From assembly GCA_025403435.1 (NCBI GenBank), contig CM046354.1, forward strand, positions 40,807,779 to 40,871,778: a DNA stretch of 64,000 nucleotides, read 5' to 3'. The notes below the pieces were generated by a model. That model saw only the letters and a list, made by a program, of their open reading frames with translations, did not search any database and was not told the origin of the DNA. A program made the translations under genes and the position numbers. This document shows positions 23,047 to 35,345 of the stretch, in pieces. The DNA comes from Artocarpus heterophyllus. Its lineage: Eukaryota > Streptophyta > Magnoliopsida > Rosales > Moraceae. Every line of letters starts with the position of its first letter. Within the stretch, counting starts at the first letter, position 1.

Positions 23047-23389
23047 ATCCTTGGGCCAGATGAGATTCATGATAGTAACGAGAAAGTCACCGTAATTCGA
23101 GATCGATTGAGGGCAGCTCAGAGTCGACAAAAGAGTTATGTAGATAGGAGACGTCGACCCTTGGAATTTACAGTAGGAGAATTTGTTCTCTTGAGAGTAT
23201 CGCCTCGTAAGGGTATTATGCGGTTTGGGATAAATGGTAAGCTTGCACCGAGGTATGTTGGATCGTTCGAGATTACTCAGCATGTTGGTGTGGTCGCTTA
23301 TTGGGTCGACCTTCCGCCTGAACTTTCTCATGTTCATAATGTGTTCCATGTGTCGATGGTCAGGAAGTGTCCGCCTGAGTAGGATAAGA
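23047..23389 (+). pseudogene. Integrase of element B, part 2
   Basis: This continues B from 13367: ILGPDEIHDSNEKV, then the integrase C-terminal region (FVLLRVSPRKGIMRFG, FEITQHVG, HVHNVFHVSMVRKCPPE). It keeps the base lost in A near 7168, so it dates that frameshift to A. TAG at 23380-23382 replaces CAG. It ends at the TAAGA target of C2 (23385-23389). Confidence 0.85.
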
Positions 23390-24147
23390 TGTTAGACATG
23401 TATGCCCTAAGGAGTAAAAATGTAATACGTTTTTGGAGACATTTTTATCAATAAAGAATTTATTTATTTATATATACCAAATCTTGTCCTCTTTACGTTC
23501 ATGGTTGTTGAATGTATGATAAGCAAACAGTAGTCTGAGACTGTCAGTCTAAACCTTAAGAATTGGGCGTATGATGGACTGATTATTCAGAAGACACGAT
23601 TCTTAAGGTGACGGTCTAAAACATATGATGTGCAATCAAGGGAATAAAGTTGGGCGCTTTATTCATGTAAAGATTATTATGTTGTCTATATCCCTTATGG
23701 GAGATGGTTTGTCTTGACCAATGGAGTTGGACTCCGTGAATAGAAATATTGGCATGTTGTCATAGGTGACGATGTGTTGGATCGGGACATAAAGTGAATT
23801 GATTTGGATTAATAATTCTGTCTCGGCAAATCGATTCACTTTCGACAATCATTTGTATTGTATCTTAATCCTGAGATGAATAGTGGGCCCGTTATCTTGA
23901 CTTGTGTCTTTTGATGTACCAAAGGGTGACACCCACATGTCAATAGTGGTATGCATGTCGGTACGTTGGAGACATGACTCTTGATAGTGTATACTTGTTA
24001 TTCATAGATATGGAATCCATAGCTCCTCTTTAGGAGTAATGATATCCTCTTATATGCGTTGTCCTGTAATTGGAAAACTAGAGCGCTCAGCCATTTGGAT
24101 ACATAGGTGTAACCGAATGGTATACTATCTTTTGATGGTAAGTTTTT
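23390..24147 (+). repeat. 5' LTR of C2, part before D
   Basis: Matches the first ~760 bases of the C1 LTR. It ends in TTTTT (24143-24147), the altered TSD copy of D. Confidence 0.9.
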
Positions 24148-24900
24148 TGATGAGGACATCATTAGCACAAGCAAGAGCACATGGGATGAGACATATTCCG
24201 ATCCAATTCAAGTTCCCATTGGTCCGGTTACGAGAGCTCGTACGACGAAGTTCAAAGAAACGCTTATTGGGCTAATTCAAGCAACTTGGGCTCAAGCTAT
24301 TGCATGGAGGCCCATTGAGGGAATTGCATGTGACATCCAGACCAACAAATGCATGATTCAAGCTCTAGAAGGGACCGAGTAATTTCCATTTCAGTTACTT
24401 TCCCGTTTTGAGGTGACAAGTGGCGAGAAGAATTAGCTATTTACCTTTTAATGTCTAGTTTCCTTTTTTGCGTTTGTTTTATTTCTATTATTGTAAGGCT
24501 TTTAAGCCATTAAGGGAACTTTCCTTATTTGCTTTAGATTTGACATTTGGTAATTGATTTGCCCGAAATTCCATGGGCAAGTAGGAGCTGAAAATTTGCA
24601 TAGGGGAACCCCTACATATTGTAACGAATTTCATTCAATGGGGAAGAAGTTTTAACACACAATTTGAGGTTTAATTCTCTTTGGTTCCTAAACTAACTAT
24701 TCAAACTTATCAAAAAATTCCGTGGTGTTCATAGACTTATCAATCAGTCCATCCATAGCTGATTGTGGCATCCTCGCATACCAAGGTTTGTGCTTCTTGT
24801 TAGGCATCGGGTCGCGGTTTCATTCAAAACCGGTTAGGAATTTGATCTTCGAAATCAATTTTGGTAAGGGTCGCGTCAGTTCTTGGCGGGGTTCATATCA
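24148..24900 (+). repeat. 5' LTR of D
   Basis: Close to 27794-28545; about six differences in the first 115 bases. Contains no dyad array. Confidence 0.9.
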
Positions 24901-25492
24901 TTTGGTAATCAGAGCGAGGTTCTAATCAGGTTTTGCTTATCCATTCTCTTAGTTTATGTTTGTTTCAGTTATTCATGAGTTTTGATTTCCATTATCAACG
25001 TCGGTTTAAAAAAAAAGAACCGAAAAGAAAAGAAAGAAAAAAAAAGCAAAAAAAAGGAAAAGAAGAAAAACAAGAGGATCCGAAAAAAAAAATTTAGATT
25101 CTTGTTATTCATCGTTTAAGGAACCTGAAATTGAATTCCTTACACAAACCAAAAATTTTTGCTCAAATTTCGTTCCTTTTGGGTGTGATTTCTGAAAGCT
25201 TACAGTATTCGTTCCTGTTATAGTCTTGTTTCTAATATGAGCCTCCTTGGTAATCTATTTGTGAATTGTCAAGGAAATTTTGATATTGATTTGACTAGTT
25301 TTGTAGGACCTGAGTGAGAATTAACGAGTGGAAAAAGGCTAAGAGGCGAGAGCATTAGAGTGGACAAAAGCCAAAAGTATTGAGTGTAAACACGAGTGAA
25401 ATTGAGTGAACCATTTCACGAGTGAAACACGTAAGGGAGTGTGGTAAGGTCCTTTGCATTGTTTCTTATTTTGTTTTGCAAAAAAAAAAAAA
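24901..25492 (+). other. PBS and leader of D
   Basis: TGGTAATCAGAGC (24904-24916) is a Met-tRNA-like PBS with one extra base. The leader holds a long A/G-rich tract (about 25006-25090) and an A run just before the gag ATG. No ORF seen. Confidence 0.65.
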
Positions 25493-25888
25493 ATGTCAAA
25501 CAACAGCAAGAACACTATTGAGGGTACCTCGGGTGCAGCAGATCCAAAACTTCTTATGGAAACAATGATGGGGGAGATGAGGCGATTGTTGAGGGGAGAG
25601 TTAAGACAGCTTCATGAGAGGATAGACCGGATAGAAAACGCACGTGTGGAATAGCCACAACATGTTCCTCATGCGCGTAGGAGGGAAAGGGTTCCGGTTA
25701 GAGGAGAGGTTGATGACTACTACAGGATTGATGGGGAAGAGTTTGACAAAGGAGAATATTCAGCAGGTAGTCACTGTAGATTTGGACGAGATAGAGGAGT
25801 TAGGAACTGGGAAAATGATAGTTTGAGAGGCATAAAAATGAAGATACCATCATTTCAAGGAAAATCCAATCCAGAAGTGTACCTTTTG
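25493..25888 (+). pseudogene. gag N-terminal fragment of D
   Basis: ATG at 25493 opens MSNNSKNTIEGTSGAAD, followed by an acidic/basic helical stretch (RRLLRGELRQLHERIDRIE) typical of plant chromovirus gag N-termini. A TAG near 25652 interrupts the frame. The sequence reaches IKMKIPSFQGKSNPEVYL, the usual start of the capsid core, and then breaks off into RT. The rest of gag, protease and most of RT are missing. Confidence 0.75.
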
Positions 25889-27385
25889 AACAGATAAGCT
25901 TTTATTTCTTGGTTTTGTTGTTAGTGCTCAAGGTATACAGGTTGATGAAGAAAAGGTGCGAGCCATCTAGGAGTGGCCGAGTCCAACTAGTGTGGGAAAC
26001 GTACAGAGTTTTCATGGACTTGCTAGTTTCTACCAGTGGTTTGTGAAAGATTTCAGTACTATAGTCGCACCACTGACTAAAGTGATCAAGAAGAACATTG
26101 GGTTTAGATGGGGAGAAGAGCAAGAAAAGGCATTTCAGTTAATCAAGGAGAAGTTATCTTTACCTGATTTTTCCAAAACTTTTGAGATTGAATGTGATGC
26201 TTTAGGTGTTGGAATTGGTGCTGTTTTAATGCAGGAAGGGAGACCAATGTCATATTTCAGTGTGAAGCTGAATGGGGCAACTCTTAATTACCCAACTTAT
26301 GATAAAGAGATGTATGCATTTGTTCGGGCATTAGAGACGTGGCAGCACTACCTATGGCCTAAGGAGTTTGTGATTCACACCGATCATGAGTCCCTGAAAC
26401 ACTTGAAGGGCCAACACAAGCTGAACAAGAGGCATGCTTGTCGGGTGGAATTCATAGAGACGTTTCCGTATGTCATTTGCTACAAGCAAGGTAAGGAAAA
26501 CATCGTTGCCGATGCACTTTCTCGCAGGTATGTCTTAATCTCAACTCTTAATGCTAAACTACTGGGTTTTGAACACATTAAAGAGTTATATGCTGATGAC
26601 CGTGACTTTAGTATTGAGTATCAAGCTTGTGAGAGATTTGCTAGTGGTAAGTACTTTAGGCATGAGGGATACTTGTTTCGGGAGAATAAATTATGTGTAC
26701 CCAATTGTTCATTAAGAGATTTGCTAGTGAGAGGATCCCATGGGGGAGGATTGATGGGACATTTTGGAGTAATGAAGACTTTGGCTATGTTGCGGGAACA
26801 CTTCTATTGGCCACGTATGAAACGAGATGTTGAGAGGCTTTGTGGTAGATGTGTAACTTGTAGGCAGGCTAAATCAAGAGTGCAGCCCCATGGTTTGTAC
26901 ACCCCTTTACCAATGCCTAGTGAACCCTGGATTGATATTTCGATGGATTTTGTGTTAGGTTTGCCTAGGTCTAAACAGGGAAGAGACTCGATATTAGTGG
27001 TCGTGGATAGGTTTTCCAAGATGGCCCATTTTATTCCATGCCACAAGACAGATGATGCTGATTTGTTCTTTAGGGAAATTGTGAGACTTCATGGTATGCC
27101 TAGGATAATTGTTTCTGATAAGGGCACCAAGTTCTTAAGCTACTTTTGGAAGACTTTGTGGGCTAAGTTAGGGACTAAGCTATTGTTTTCGACTAGTTGT
27201 CACCCTCAAACTGATGGTCAAACAAAAGTTGTGAATAGAACCTTGTCTACTTTGTTGCAGGCTGTCATTAAAAAGAACATCAAAACATGGGAGTGTTTAC
27301 CACATGTTGAGTTTGCTTATAATCGATCTGTTCATTCTGCTACTCAATTTTCACTGTTTGAAATTGTTTATGGTTTAATCCTTTA
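25889..27385 (+). pseudogene. RT end, RNase H and integrase of D
   Basis: The sequence enters at the RT end (LGFVVSAQGIQVDEEKVRA, stop near 25971), then an open frame of 464 codons from 25992: the thumb/connection ([17 protein letters not shown]), RNase H ([25 protein letters not shown]), HHCC finger ([21 protein letters not shown]), and DDE core with [18 protein letters not shown] and TDGQTKVV. The last motif has K where families usually have E. The frame breaks at 27384. The first junction marks a large deletion inside the element. Confidence 0.85.
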
Positions 27386-28028
27386 ACTCCTTTGGATTTA
27401 ATGCCATTACCTTTGTCTGAGCATGTGAATTTAGATGGAAAAAGAAAAGTTGACCTTGTTAAGCAGATACATGAGAAGGCAATACTCAACATCGAATGAA
27501 GAACTAAACAATATGCTGAACAAGCCAACAAAGGGCTTCACAAGCTCGTCTTCGAGCCCGACGATTGGGTGTGGTTGCACTTACGCAACGAACGATTTCT
27601 GAAACAAAGGAAATCCAAGCTGCTACCTAGAGGGGACGGTCCTTTTCAAATTCTTGAAAGGATCAATGATAATGCATACAAGCTAGACCTTCCAGTTGAG
27701 TATGGTGTAAGTGCCTCCTTTAATGTTTCTGACCTAAGTCCTTTCCATGTAGGTGACGATTTGGGGACAAAATCCCTCTCAAGAGGAGGGGAATGATGAG
27801 GACATCGTTGGCACAAGCAAGAGCACATGGGATGAGACATATTCAGATCCAATTCAAGTTCCCATTGGTCCGGTTACGAGAGCTCATGCGAAGAAGTTCA
27901 AAGAAACGCTTATTGGGCTAATTCAAGCAACTTAGGCTCAAGCTATTGCATGGAGGCCCATTGAGGGAATTGCATGTGACATCCAGACCAACAAATGCAT
28001 GATTCAAGCTCTAGAAGGGACCGAGTAA
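27386..28028 (+). pseudogene. Integrase C-terminus of D running into the 3' LTR
   Basis: After a frameshift the reading goes on with KLLPRGDGPFQILERINDN and NVSDLSPFHVGDD. A further one-base shift near 27765 leads to a frame crossing the LTR boundary at 27794: IVGTSKSTWDETYSDPIQ, then GPVTRAHAKKFKE. TAG at 27933 interrupts it, and it resumes to a TAA at 28026-28028. The GPVTRA segment resembles the CR motif of CRM integrases, whose coding overlaps the 3' LTR. In those elements it targets centromeric chromatin. Confidence 0.7.
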
Positions 28029-28545
28029 TTTCCATTTCAGTTACTTTCTCGTTTTGAGGTGACAAGTGGCGAGAAGAATCAGCTATTTACCTTTTAATGT
28101 CTGGTTTCCTTTTTTGCGTTTGTTTTATTTCTATTATTGTAAGGCTTTTAAGCCATTAAGGGAACTTTGCTTATTTGCTTTAGATTTGACATTTGGTAAT
28201 TGATTTGCCCGAAATTCCATGGGCAATTAGGAGCTGAAAATTCGCATAGGGGAACCCCTATATATTGTAACGAATTTCATTCAATGGGGAATAAGTTTTA
28301 ACACACAAATTGAGGTTTAATTCTCTTTGGTTCCTAAACGAACTATTCGAACTTATCAAAAAATTCCAGGCGTTCAAAGACTTATCAATCAGTCCATCCA
28401 TAGCTGATTGTGGCGTCCTCGCATACCAAGGTTCATGCTTCTTGTTAGGCATCGGGTCGCGGTTTCATTCAAAACTGGTTAGGAATTTGATCTTGGAAAC
28501 CAATTTTGGTTAGGGTCGCGTATGTTCTTGGCGGGGTTCGTATCA
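27794..28545 (+). repeat. 3' LTR of D
   Basis: TGATGAGG...GTATCA. The first 235 bases carry the end of the pol frame. Confidence 0.9.
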
Positions 28546-28550
28546 TTTTC

Positions 28551-29691
28551 AAATGTTGAGACAATGGAACGTAAGATAAAAATAATCGAGAAGGTAAGAT
28601 AGAACTTGTCCTTAAGCCGATTATGGATGATCATATAGGGATATGATACACTATGATACGTCATGGAGACTTAGCGACAAGAGCTTCGTAATTCTATAAG
28701 GTTCGAGAGTGCAGCTCCAAGCTTTTAGTGGAGTAGTGTTGAAGTTGATAACTGTGAAATGTATATTTGGGATATTGGGTTTCATAATTATCATGAGCTT
28801 GAACTTTATAGGTCCATTTTGGTCCCCTTTGCTAGCTCACAAAATCCTGTAACGACACGACGTGCTTTTTCAATAATTGTTGACTTATGTCAGATTTATC
28901 AGATTGGTTTAAAATTTAGAAGAATTAAATAATTCATGTCTGTTTATCGGTTGAATTAATTTTATAAGAAATTAGTTCAAGATTTAGAGATTATCCTGAT
29001 AAAGTTTGTTTTGATCAGATAACTTCTCTATTAGGTTATTTGAATCAAAACTGAGACTTTATCCTTTAGAATCTTGGGTGAAAAATAAAAGATTCGTGGA
29101 GATTTTTTCTCGGCAGTTCGGCCTACCGGATGACGTGTTCGGCCTGCCGATGGGGGCTATTCGGCCTGACGATCAGCGAGAGATAAGATTACGCATTTTC
29201 ACATGGATCTTATCAGATATTGATCCGAACTTGATGTTATTTTGAGTTTTTGAGACCTAATCTGATAAGGACTGACCCCAGGGCCAATAGCTATATAAAG
29301 GGAGTGAGTCTCATGATTTACTTAGATCAGTCGAGAGATTAAGTGTGATACTCTTCTAGTGAGCATCTGAAAACTCCCTGAGAGCTTTTGTTCACAAATC
29401 ACGAACACTATCTTTGGGTTCTCTCTATTGGTTGGAAGGAGAGTCACTAGTGGAAGAGCTATACTTGTGAGCCCACACTCACTCCGGTTGTGGATAGAGA
29501 ATAGCAAAGAAGACCAGTTGGCTGAGGCTCTTCTGGAACGTTACTTCTCTACACATGTTGTGGAGGTTCTTCGGTACATAGAGGTTAGAAAGATCTGTCT
29601 AATTTATACATATAACATGTCAAACTTGTGTTTTGGAAATTACTCTGTTGAAAATTTTTTTAAAATTCCACTGCGCACTTTGTTTCCAACA
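28551..29691 (+). repeat. 5' LTR of C2, part after D
   Basis: Continues the LTR from 24147 and ends TTTCCAACA at 29691. About 110-120 bp present in C1 near 14546-14680 is missing around 28984. Dyad array 29116-29174, TATATAAAG at 29292-29300. Confidence 0.9.
29116..29174 (+). repeat. Phased dyad array in the C2 5' LTR
   Basis: Three CT-form units begin at 29116, 29137 and 29159 (spacing 21, 22). One unit fewer than C1. Confidence 0.85.
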
Positions 29692-31380
29692 AGGGGTATA
29701 AGAGCCATGGTTTTTATTTAAATTTACAAGTTTGTGATCATGTTATATACATAAATTTTTGTGATCTTAATCTTCCTATGCTTGAATTGAATTTTATAGA
29801 GAGATGGCACTCTAGGTTTCTATATAATATATATGTTGTCATGGATTATGTGGTGAATGTTTATTAATTAATTATGGTTGATTAAATCGTTGTTTAATTC
29901 TTAATTAATTAATTAATTCATACCGATTATGGTTCCTTAGAGGTTAGAATGCGTATCTAGGCTTTTCATGTAATTAGATGGCTGACTATCATCTCCGTCT
30001 AGGAATTGTTATTTAATTTTAAATTTGTAAGAATTTTGTAATTAAATGATTATTCAGAGAAGACGGAACGAGAAGTCGGATCTTGAAACATAGATGATGG
30101 CGCCTCCAAGTATTTCCTAAGTCTCTAATTTTATGTTTTTTAATTGTTGAAAATAAAATTGATCAATTGCATTAAATTGTATTTTCTGGAATAAGTTTTT
30201 TCTACTCGGTCGGCATGCCAGACGTCACAGTTCGGCAGGCCGATGGTCACAGATCGGCAGGCCAGACGTGTGGTCCGGCAGGCCGATAGTGTGGCAGAAA
30301 TTGGGGTGATCTGTCGGCAGGCCAAACTTTCATGGATCGGCAGGCCGACGTATTAGATCAGCAGGCCAATGAAGCATGACCGGCAGGCCAATCACCCAGA
30401 TCGGCCTGTCGACCGAGAGCTGCCAAGTGTCCAGAAAAGGTGCATTTTTTCCGATGCAGTTTCAATTTTATTTTTGTGACGATTCTGAGAAACATTAAAT
30501 TTGGATATGACCAGAAATATGAAGTATTCGATTCATACGGGATTGAAGACTTGAAGATGGGTATTACATGAAGAATCATACAGCTTGAGGATTCAAGGAT
30601 GAAGAATCGATAAATGTCTTGATTATTCTCTTGTAATCTTAGTTTTCTATTCTCTAGGGTGGAACCATAATATTACGGTTATTATTATTTTGCTTGTAGC
30701 TTTGCTTGATTGCTTTGCTTGTATGCATTATAATATGATTTACCATGTATATTGATAACATGTCATATAGAATAGGGAGTGCCGCTCATATTAAAATTGT
30801 TCATGCATAATTTTAAAATAAAACCTTGACTTCAAAAGATTGAGTGGGAGAAGGTTTTCGAAGAGAGGACCTAAGGCCTCCATCGTTGGTCCATAGGAAG
30901 AACGTGGTGGTCCCGACCCCTAGGAAGGGATTTCTATCATGTACCAGATTGGATCTCTAAAAGGATAAGGTATTTTAGTAAGATTTATGGTTGCACACCC
31001 CTAGGTGGTGATTATAAATCATGGATAAAATATTAAAATGGTGGTTATACACTCTCGTTAATTTTATTATTAACCTCCCCTAGGAGCTTTGTTAATAAAA
31101 TTAATGTCCAAGGAAACGATTATTAGTATATGTTGGATCATACGGGCCCTGGATGGCATATATTAATCAGGAGGGGATCCGTGTTCCTGATTGAATTTTG
31201 CATGACTCCCCTATGAGCTTGTTGAATTCTGAGTTGGGAATTATCGTTGTAAGGTTGTCATATTTTCAAGGTTTTGACACATAAACGCATTTTTATGATT
31301 TTACATGATTGTGTTATCTTACTAAATTATTATATATGTTTGCTTATATTTGGTATATGGTTCTTTATTGTAGATTGAAA
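29692..31380 (+). other. PBS and leader of C2
   Basis: The PBS has decayed (GGGGTATAAGAGCC where C1 has TTGGTATCAGAGCC). The leader aligns with C1 over its length, including a dyad array (about 30209-30415) and the CCTA hairpins (about 30913-31215). No gene seen. Confidence 0.75.
30209..30415 (+). repeat. Phased dyad array in the C2 leader
   Basis: At least eight AG-form units such as GTTCGGCAGGCCGATG and GATCGGCAGGCCAGAC, with about 21-22 bp spacing, ending with one CT-form unit as in C1. Confidence 0.85.
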
Positions 31381-32265
31381 ATGTCTAAAAATGCTTTATC
31401 ATCGATACTTGACAAAAACCAATTAACCGGTGAGAATTATAACGATTGAAAATGGAACCTGGACATCGACCTATCCTTTGAGAAATTGAAATATGTACTG
31501 ACAACCCCTTGTCCTCCCGAGCCTACGGGAGACTCAAGTAATGAGCAATTCCAAGCGTACGACCGCTGAAAAGATGCTAATGATCAGGCTCGCTGCTATG
31601 TTATGGCTAGCATGAACAACGTGCTGCAGGCTCAACATCAAGATTATGAGACTGCGAAGTAGATCTTGGATAATCTTGAGGATATGTTCGGAGGCCAGGC
31701 CATAACGAAACGACAAGGGGCGCTTCAGAAACTCTTAAACTATAGACAGAGACCAGGGACATCTGTAAAGGAGCACATGATGTTGGTCATGGGTTACCTC
31801 GCTGAGGCTCAAACCAATGGAGCCGACATCGATGTGAAACTCAGATGACTATGGTCTTTGAGACTCTGTCTAAGGAATTTATTCCGTTTAGAGCTACTTT
31901 TAATTTAAGTAATAGACGGGATATGACCTTGACAGAACTGATGAAACAGTTACAGGAGTTCGAACTGCCGATCAGGGAGTCTCCTGCTGGTGGTGAGGCC
32001 AACATGGTAGCTGCTTCTGGTTTCAATCCTAACTCAAGGAATGGAAAGAAGCAACGGGCCAAGAATGGGAAGTCTTTTATTCCTGCTGCAACCAAGAGCA
32101 AGAAGAAGAATAAGAAGAGCCCAAACAAGCTGAAGTGCTTCTTCTGTGGTAAGGTCGGGCATATAAAGAAACATTGCAAGGACTTCCTTTCCAAGGGAGG
32201 TAGGTGTGATCTTCTATATTTAGAAACTTGTTTGGTTGAGGAATCCAGTGACATATGGGTAATAG
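31381..32265 (+). pseudogene. gag of C2
   Basis: ATG at 31381. Same architecture as C1, with knuckle CFFCGKVGHIKKHC. TGA near 31446 is shared with C1. TAG near 31660 is shared with C1 and C3. A one-base loss near 31835 (GATGTGAAACT against GATGCTGAAACT in C3) shifts the frame. The capsid precursor cannot be made whole. Confidence 0.85.
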
Positions 32266-35200
32266 ATTCCTGTGCAACTAATCATGTTTGTGTTTCTCTG
32301 AAGGGATTCAAAGAAACAAGAAGTCTGCTATGTGAAGACTTAACGCCTCGGATGGGCGATGGATCCTTGGTCTCAGCGGAAGCAGTGGGAGATGTCCATC
32401 TTTACTTTGATAATTATAGGAATTTAATTTTGTGAGATTGTTTTTATGTTCCTAAATTTAAAAGGAATTTAATTTATGTATCTTCTTTATTTAAAGACTC
32501 CTACGTGGTATCTTTTAATGAAAAAGTGGTGATTCATAAAAACAAATCTTTTATCTGTTCTGGATGGATGCAAAATAATCTATATTTTATCAAACCTAAG
32601 ATGGACTTATTGCTTAATGCTGAGATAAATGATAATGACTCAAGAAGACTTAAAACTTCCCACTCTAATAAGACTTATCTTTGGCATTTGCGCCTTGGCC
32701 ATATTAATTTGAATAGTATTCAAAGGTTGGTAAGGGATGGACCTTTAAGTCACTTAAAGGTGGAATCTATACCTCAATGTGAATCTTGTTTGGAGGGTAA
32801 AATGACCAAAAGACCATACGGGTCTAAGGGCAATAGGGCCGAAGGGGTTCTAGAACTTGTGTATAGTGATGTTTGCGGACCGATGAACATCCAGGTACGA
32901 GGAGGGTATGAGTACTTCATCACTTTTATTGACGATTACTCAAGATATGGGTATGTGTACCTAGTGCACCACAAAAGCAAAACTTATGATAAGTTCAGGG
33001 AGTTTCAGGCTGAAGTGGAAAAGCAATTGGGTGGACCCATAAAGGCACTTCGATCTGATCGAGGTGGGGAATACCTTTCTATGAGTTCTTGGGACACTTG
33101 TTAGAGAATGGGATTTTATCCTAGTTGACTGCGCCGGGCACTCCGCAACAGAATGACGTAGCGGAGAGAAGGAATAGGACTTTGTTGGACATGATTCGAT
33201 CCATGATGAGTTATTCATCATTGCCTTTATCCTTTTAGGGATATGCACTACAAACCGCATGTTATCTTTTGAACAATGTGCCTTCAAAATCGGTCCCTAA
33301 AACTCCTCATGAGTTGTGGACAAGATGGAAGACATCCTTAAACCATATTCGCATATGGGGATGTCCATCTCATGTCCTGTTTAAGGATCTGAATAAGTTG
33401 GAAGCACGTTCGGAAGTTTACGTGTTTGTAGGATATACAAAAGGGACTAAAGGGGGTTATTTTTATAACCCAAAGGAAAATAAAGTCGTGGTTTCAACTA
33501 ATACAACTTTCCTTGAGGAAAGTTACATGGACGACTTTAAACCACGAAGCAAAGTGGTGCTTGAGGAGTTAAGGGGTGATCCGTTCACTCCGGAGGTTCC
33601 AAATGAAACCATTCCGATCGGTGTAGAAAAACCAAACAAACCTGAACAACAATATCAGGGGCTTCGGCATAGTGGGAGGATTGGGCGTCGACCTAAAAGG
33701 TACATTTTCAATGGGGAGGTCTTCTTGGCTGAACCGGATGAACATGATAGGGATCCTTATACTTACGCAGAAGCTATGGAGGATGTTGGTTCAAGACTCT
33801 AGACAGAGGCCATGAACATAGAGATGAAGTCTATGGAGCCCAATCGGGTCTGGGAGCTTGTGGATCTTCCCGAAGGCGTAAAACCCATAGGGTGTCAGTG
33901 GATCTACAAGAGGAAGAGAGGACTAGATGGAAAGGTCGAAACCTTTAAGCCTAGACTGGTAGCTAAGGGTTATACGCAAAAGGAAGGAATCGACTATGAG
34001 GAAACCTTTTCACCTGTAGCCATGCTTAAGTCCATCCGGATTCTCTTGTCCATAGCTGTCGCTCTCGACTACGAGATTTGACAAATGGATGTCAAGACGG
34101 CTTTTCTGAATGGCTATCTTGATGAGTCCATTTATATGGAACAACCAGACGGGTTCAAGGTCGTGGGTCAAGACGGTAAGGTATGTAAGCTGCTAAAGTC
34201 TATTTATGGACTTAAGCAGGCTTCTCGTTCTTGGAACATAAGATTTGATCAAGTGATCAAGACTTATGGGTTCTCACAAAATGTGGATGAACCATGTGTT
34301 TACAAACACATTAAGGATGGGAAGGTGGTCTTTCTACTGCTCTATGTAGATGACATTCTGCTTATTGGCAATGACGTTGGGGCATTGTCATCGGTCAAAT
34401 TATGGTTGACCAAGCGGTTTGACATGAAGGACTTAGGTGAGGCTAATTTTGTTCTCGGTATCCAGATCTTTCGGGATAGGAAGAACAAAATGATAGCTTT
34501 GTCTCAGGCCGGCTACATAGATAAAATTCTCAGGAGGTTTGCAATGCAAGATTCCAAGAAAGGTGGCAACCATCTAGGTCTGGAATTACTCTTTCTAAGA
34601 AAGACTCTCCAAAGTCTTATGAAGAAAGAGAATACATGAAGAAGGTGCCTTATGCTTCGGCAGTGGGTAGTCTCATGTATGCCATGCTTTGCACACGACC
34701 GGATATTAGCTATGCGGTCGGGATTGTAAGTCGATTTCAGGCGGATCTAGGACCGAACCATTGGGTTACGGTAAAGCATATTTTCAAGTACCTGAGAAGG
34801 ACTCGAGGGTATATGCTTGTGTATTCGGGTGAGGATTTAACTCCTCTAGGATACACTGATTTGGATTTTCAATCCTGTCTGGATTCTAGTAAATCGACTT
34901 CGAGGTTTGTGTTTACTCGGGGTGGCGGTGCCATCAGTTGGAGAAGTGCGAAGCAAAATTGCACTTCAGATTCAATGAAGGAGGCCGAGCATGGGGCGGC
35001 TAGTGATGCTTCGAAAGAAGCAGCATGGCTCCGCAAGTTCCTTGGGGATCTTGTGGTAGTTCCTGGTATGGATAAAGCGGTATCATTGTACTGTGATAAC
35101 AGTGCGATGGTATCTAATGCTAAGGAACCAAGATTTCACAAGAAAAGTAAGCATATTGATCGGAAGTATCATGTGATAAAGGACTTCATTGAGGGCGGCC

Positions 35201-35331
35201 ATGTCTCGGTGTGCAAGATCGCGTCAGAGGACAATTTAGCTGATCCATTTACGAAGACACTTACTAGGAGAGTCTTCGAGAGGCATGTGGAAGCTATGGG
35301 GATGCAAAATTTGTTGTATTTACTCACTTAG
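32266..35331 (+). pseudogene. pol of C2
   Basis: The protease motif is DSCATNHVC, so the Gly of DSG is Cys. TGA at about 32433 is shared with C3. The integrase finger and core run at about 32690-33300, with a one-base loss near 33080 (TTTCTATGAG against TTTCTGATGAG in C3) and a stop at 33236. TAG at 33800 is shared with C3 (TGG in C1). TGA at 34079 replaces the TGG of C1. RT keeps QMDVKTAFLNGY and YVDD (34343-34354). A one-base loss near 34567 shifts the frame before RNase H. RNase H ends at 35331. Confidence 0.9.
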
Positions 35332-35345
35332 TGCAAGTGGGAGAT

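Larger units (their letters stand above)
24148..28545 (+). mobile_element. Element D: internally deleted CRM-like Ty3 chromovirus in the C2 LTR
   Basis: LTRs of 753 bp (24148-24900) and 752 bp (27794-28545) both start TGATGAGGACATC and end with ATCA (CATATCA on the left, CGTATCA on the right). TSD TTTTT/TTTTC (24143-24147, 28546-28550; one mismatch). A PBS-like TGGTAATCAGAGC follows the left LTR. The internal region is only 2.9 kb: gag start fused to the end of RT, then RNase H and integrase. The pol frame heads into the 3' LTR, as in CRM centromeric elements. The lineage call is inference from that layout and the LTR start. Confidence 0.85.

Noticed and set aside
24148..24920. First read as an unrelated insertion or processed gene in the C2 LTR
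   Set aside because: The same sequence at 27794-28545 with TG...CA ends and a near-perfect TSD shows two LTRs of one element.
25006..25090. A/G-rich tract as a polypurine tract or microsatellite of interest
   Set aside because: It lies in the D leader far from the 3' LTR and is a low-complexity run.
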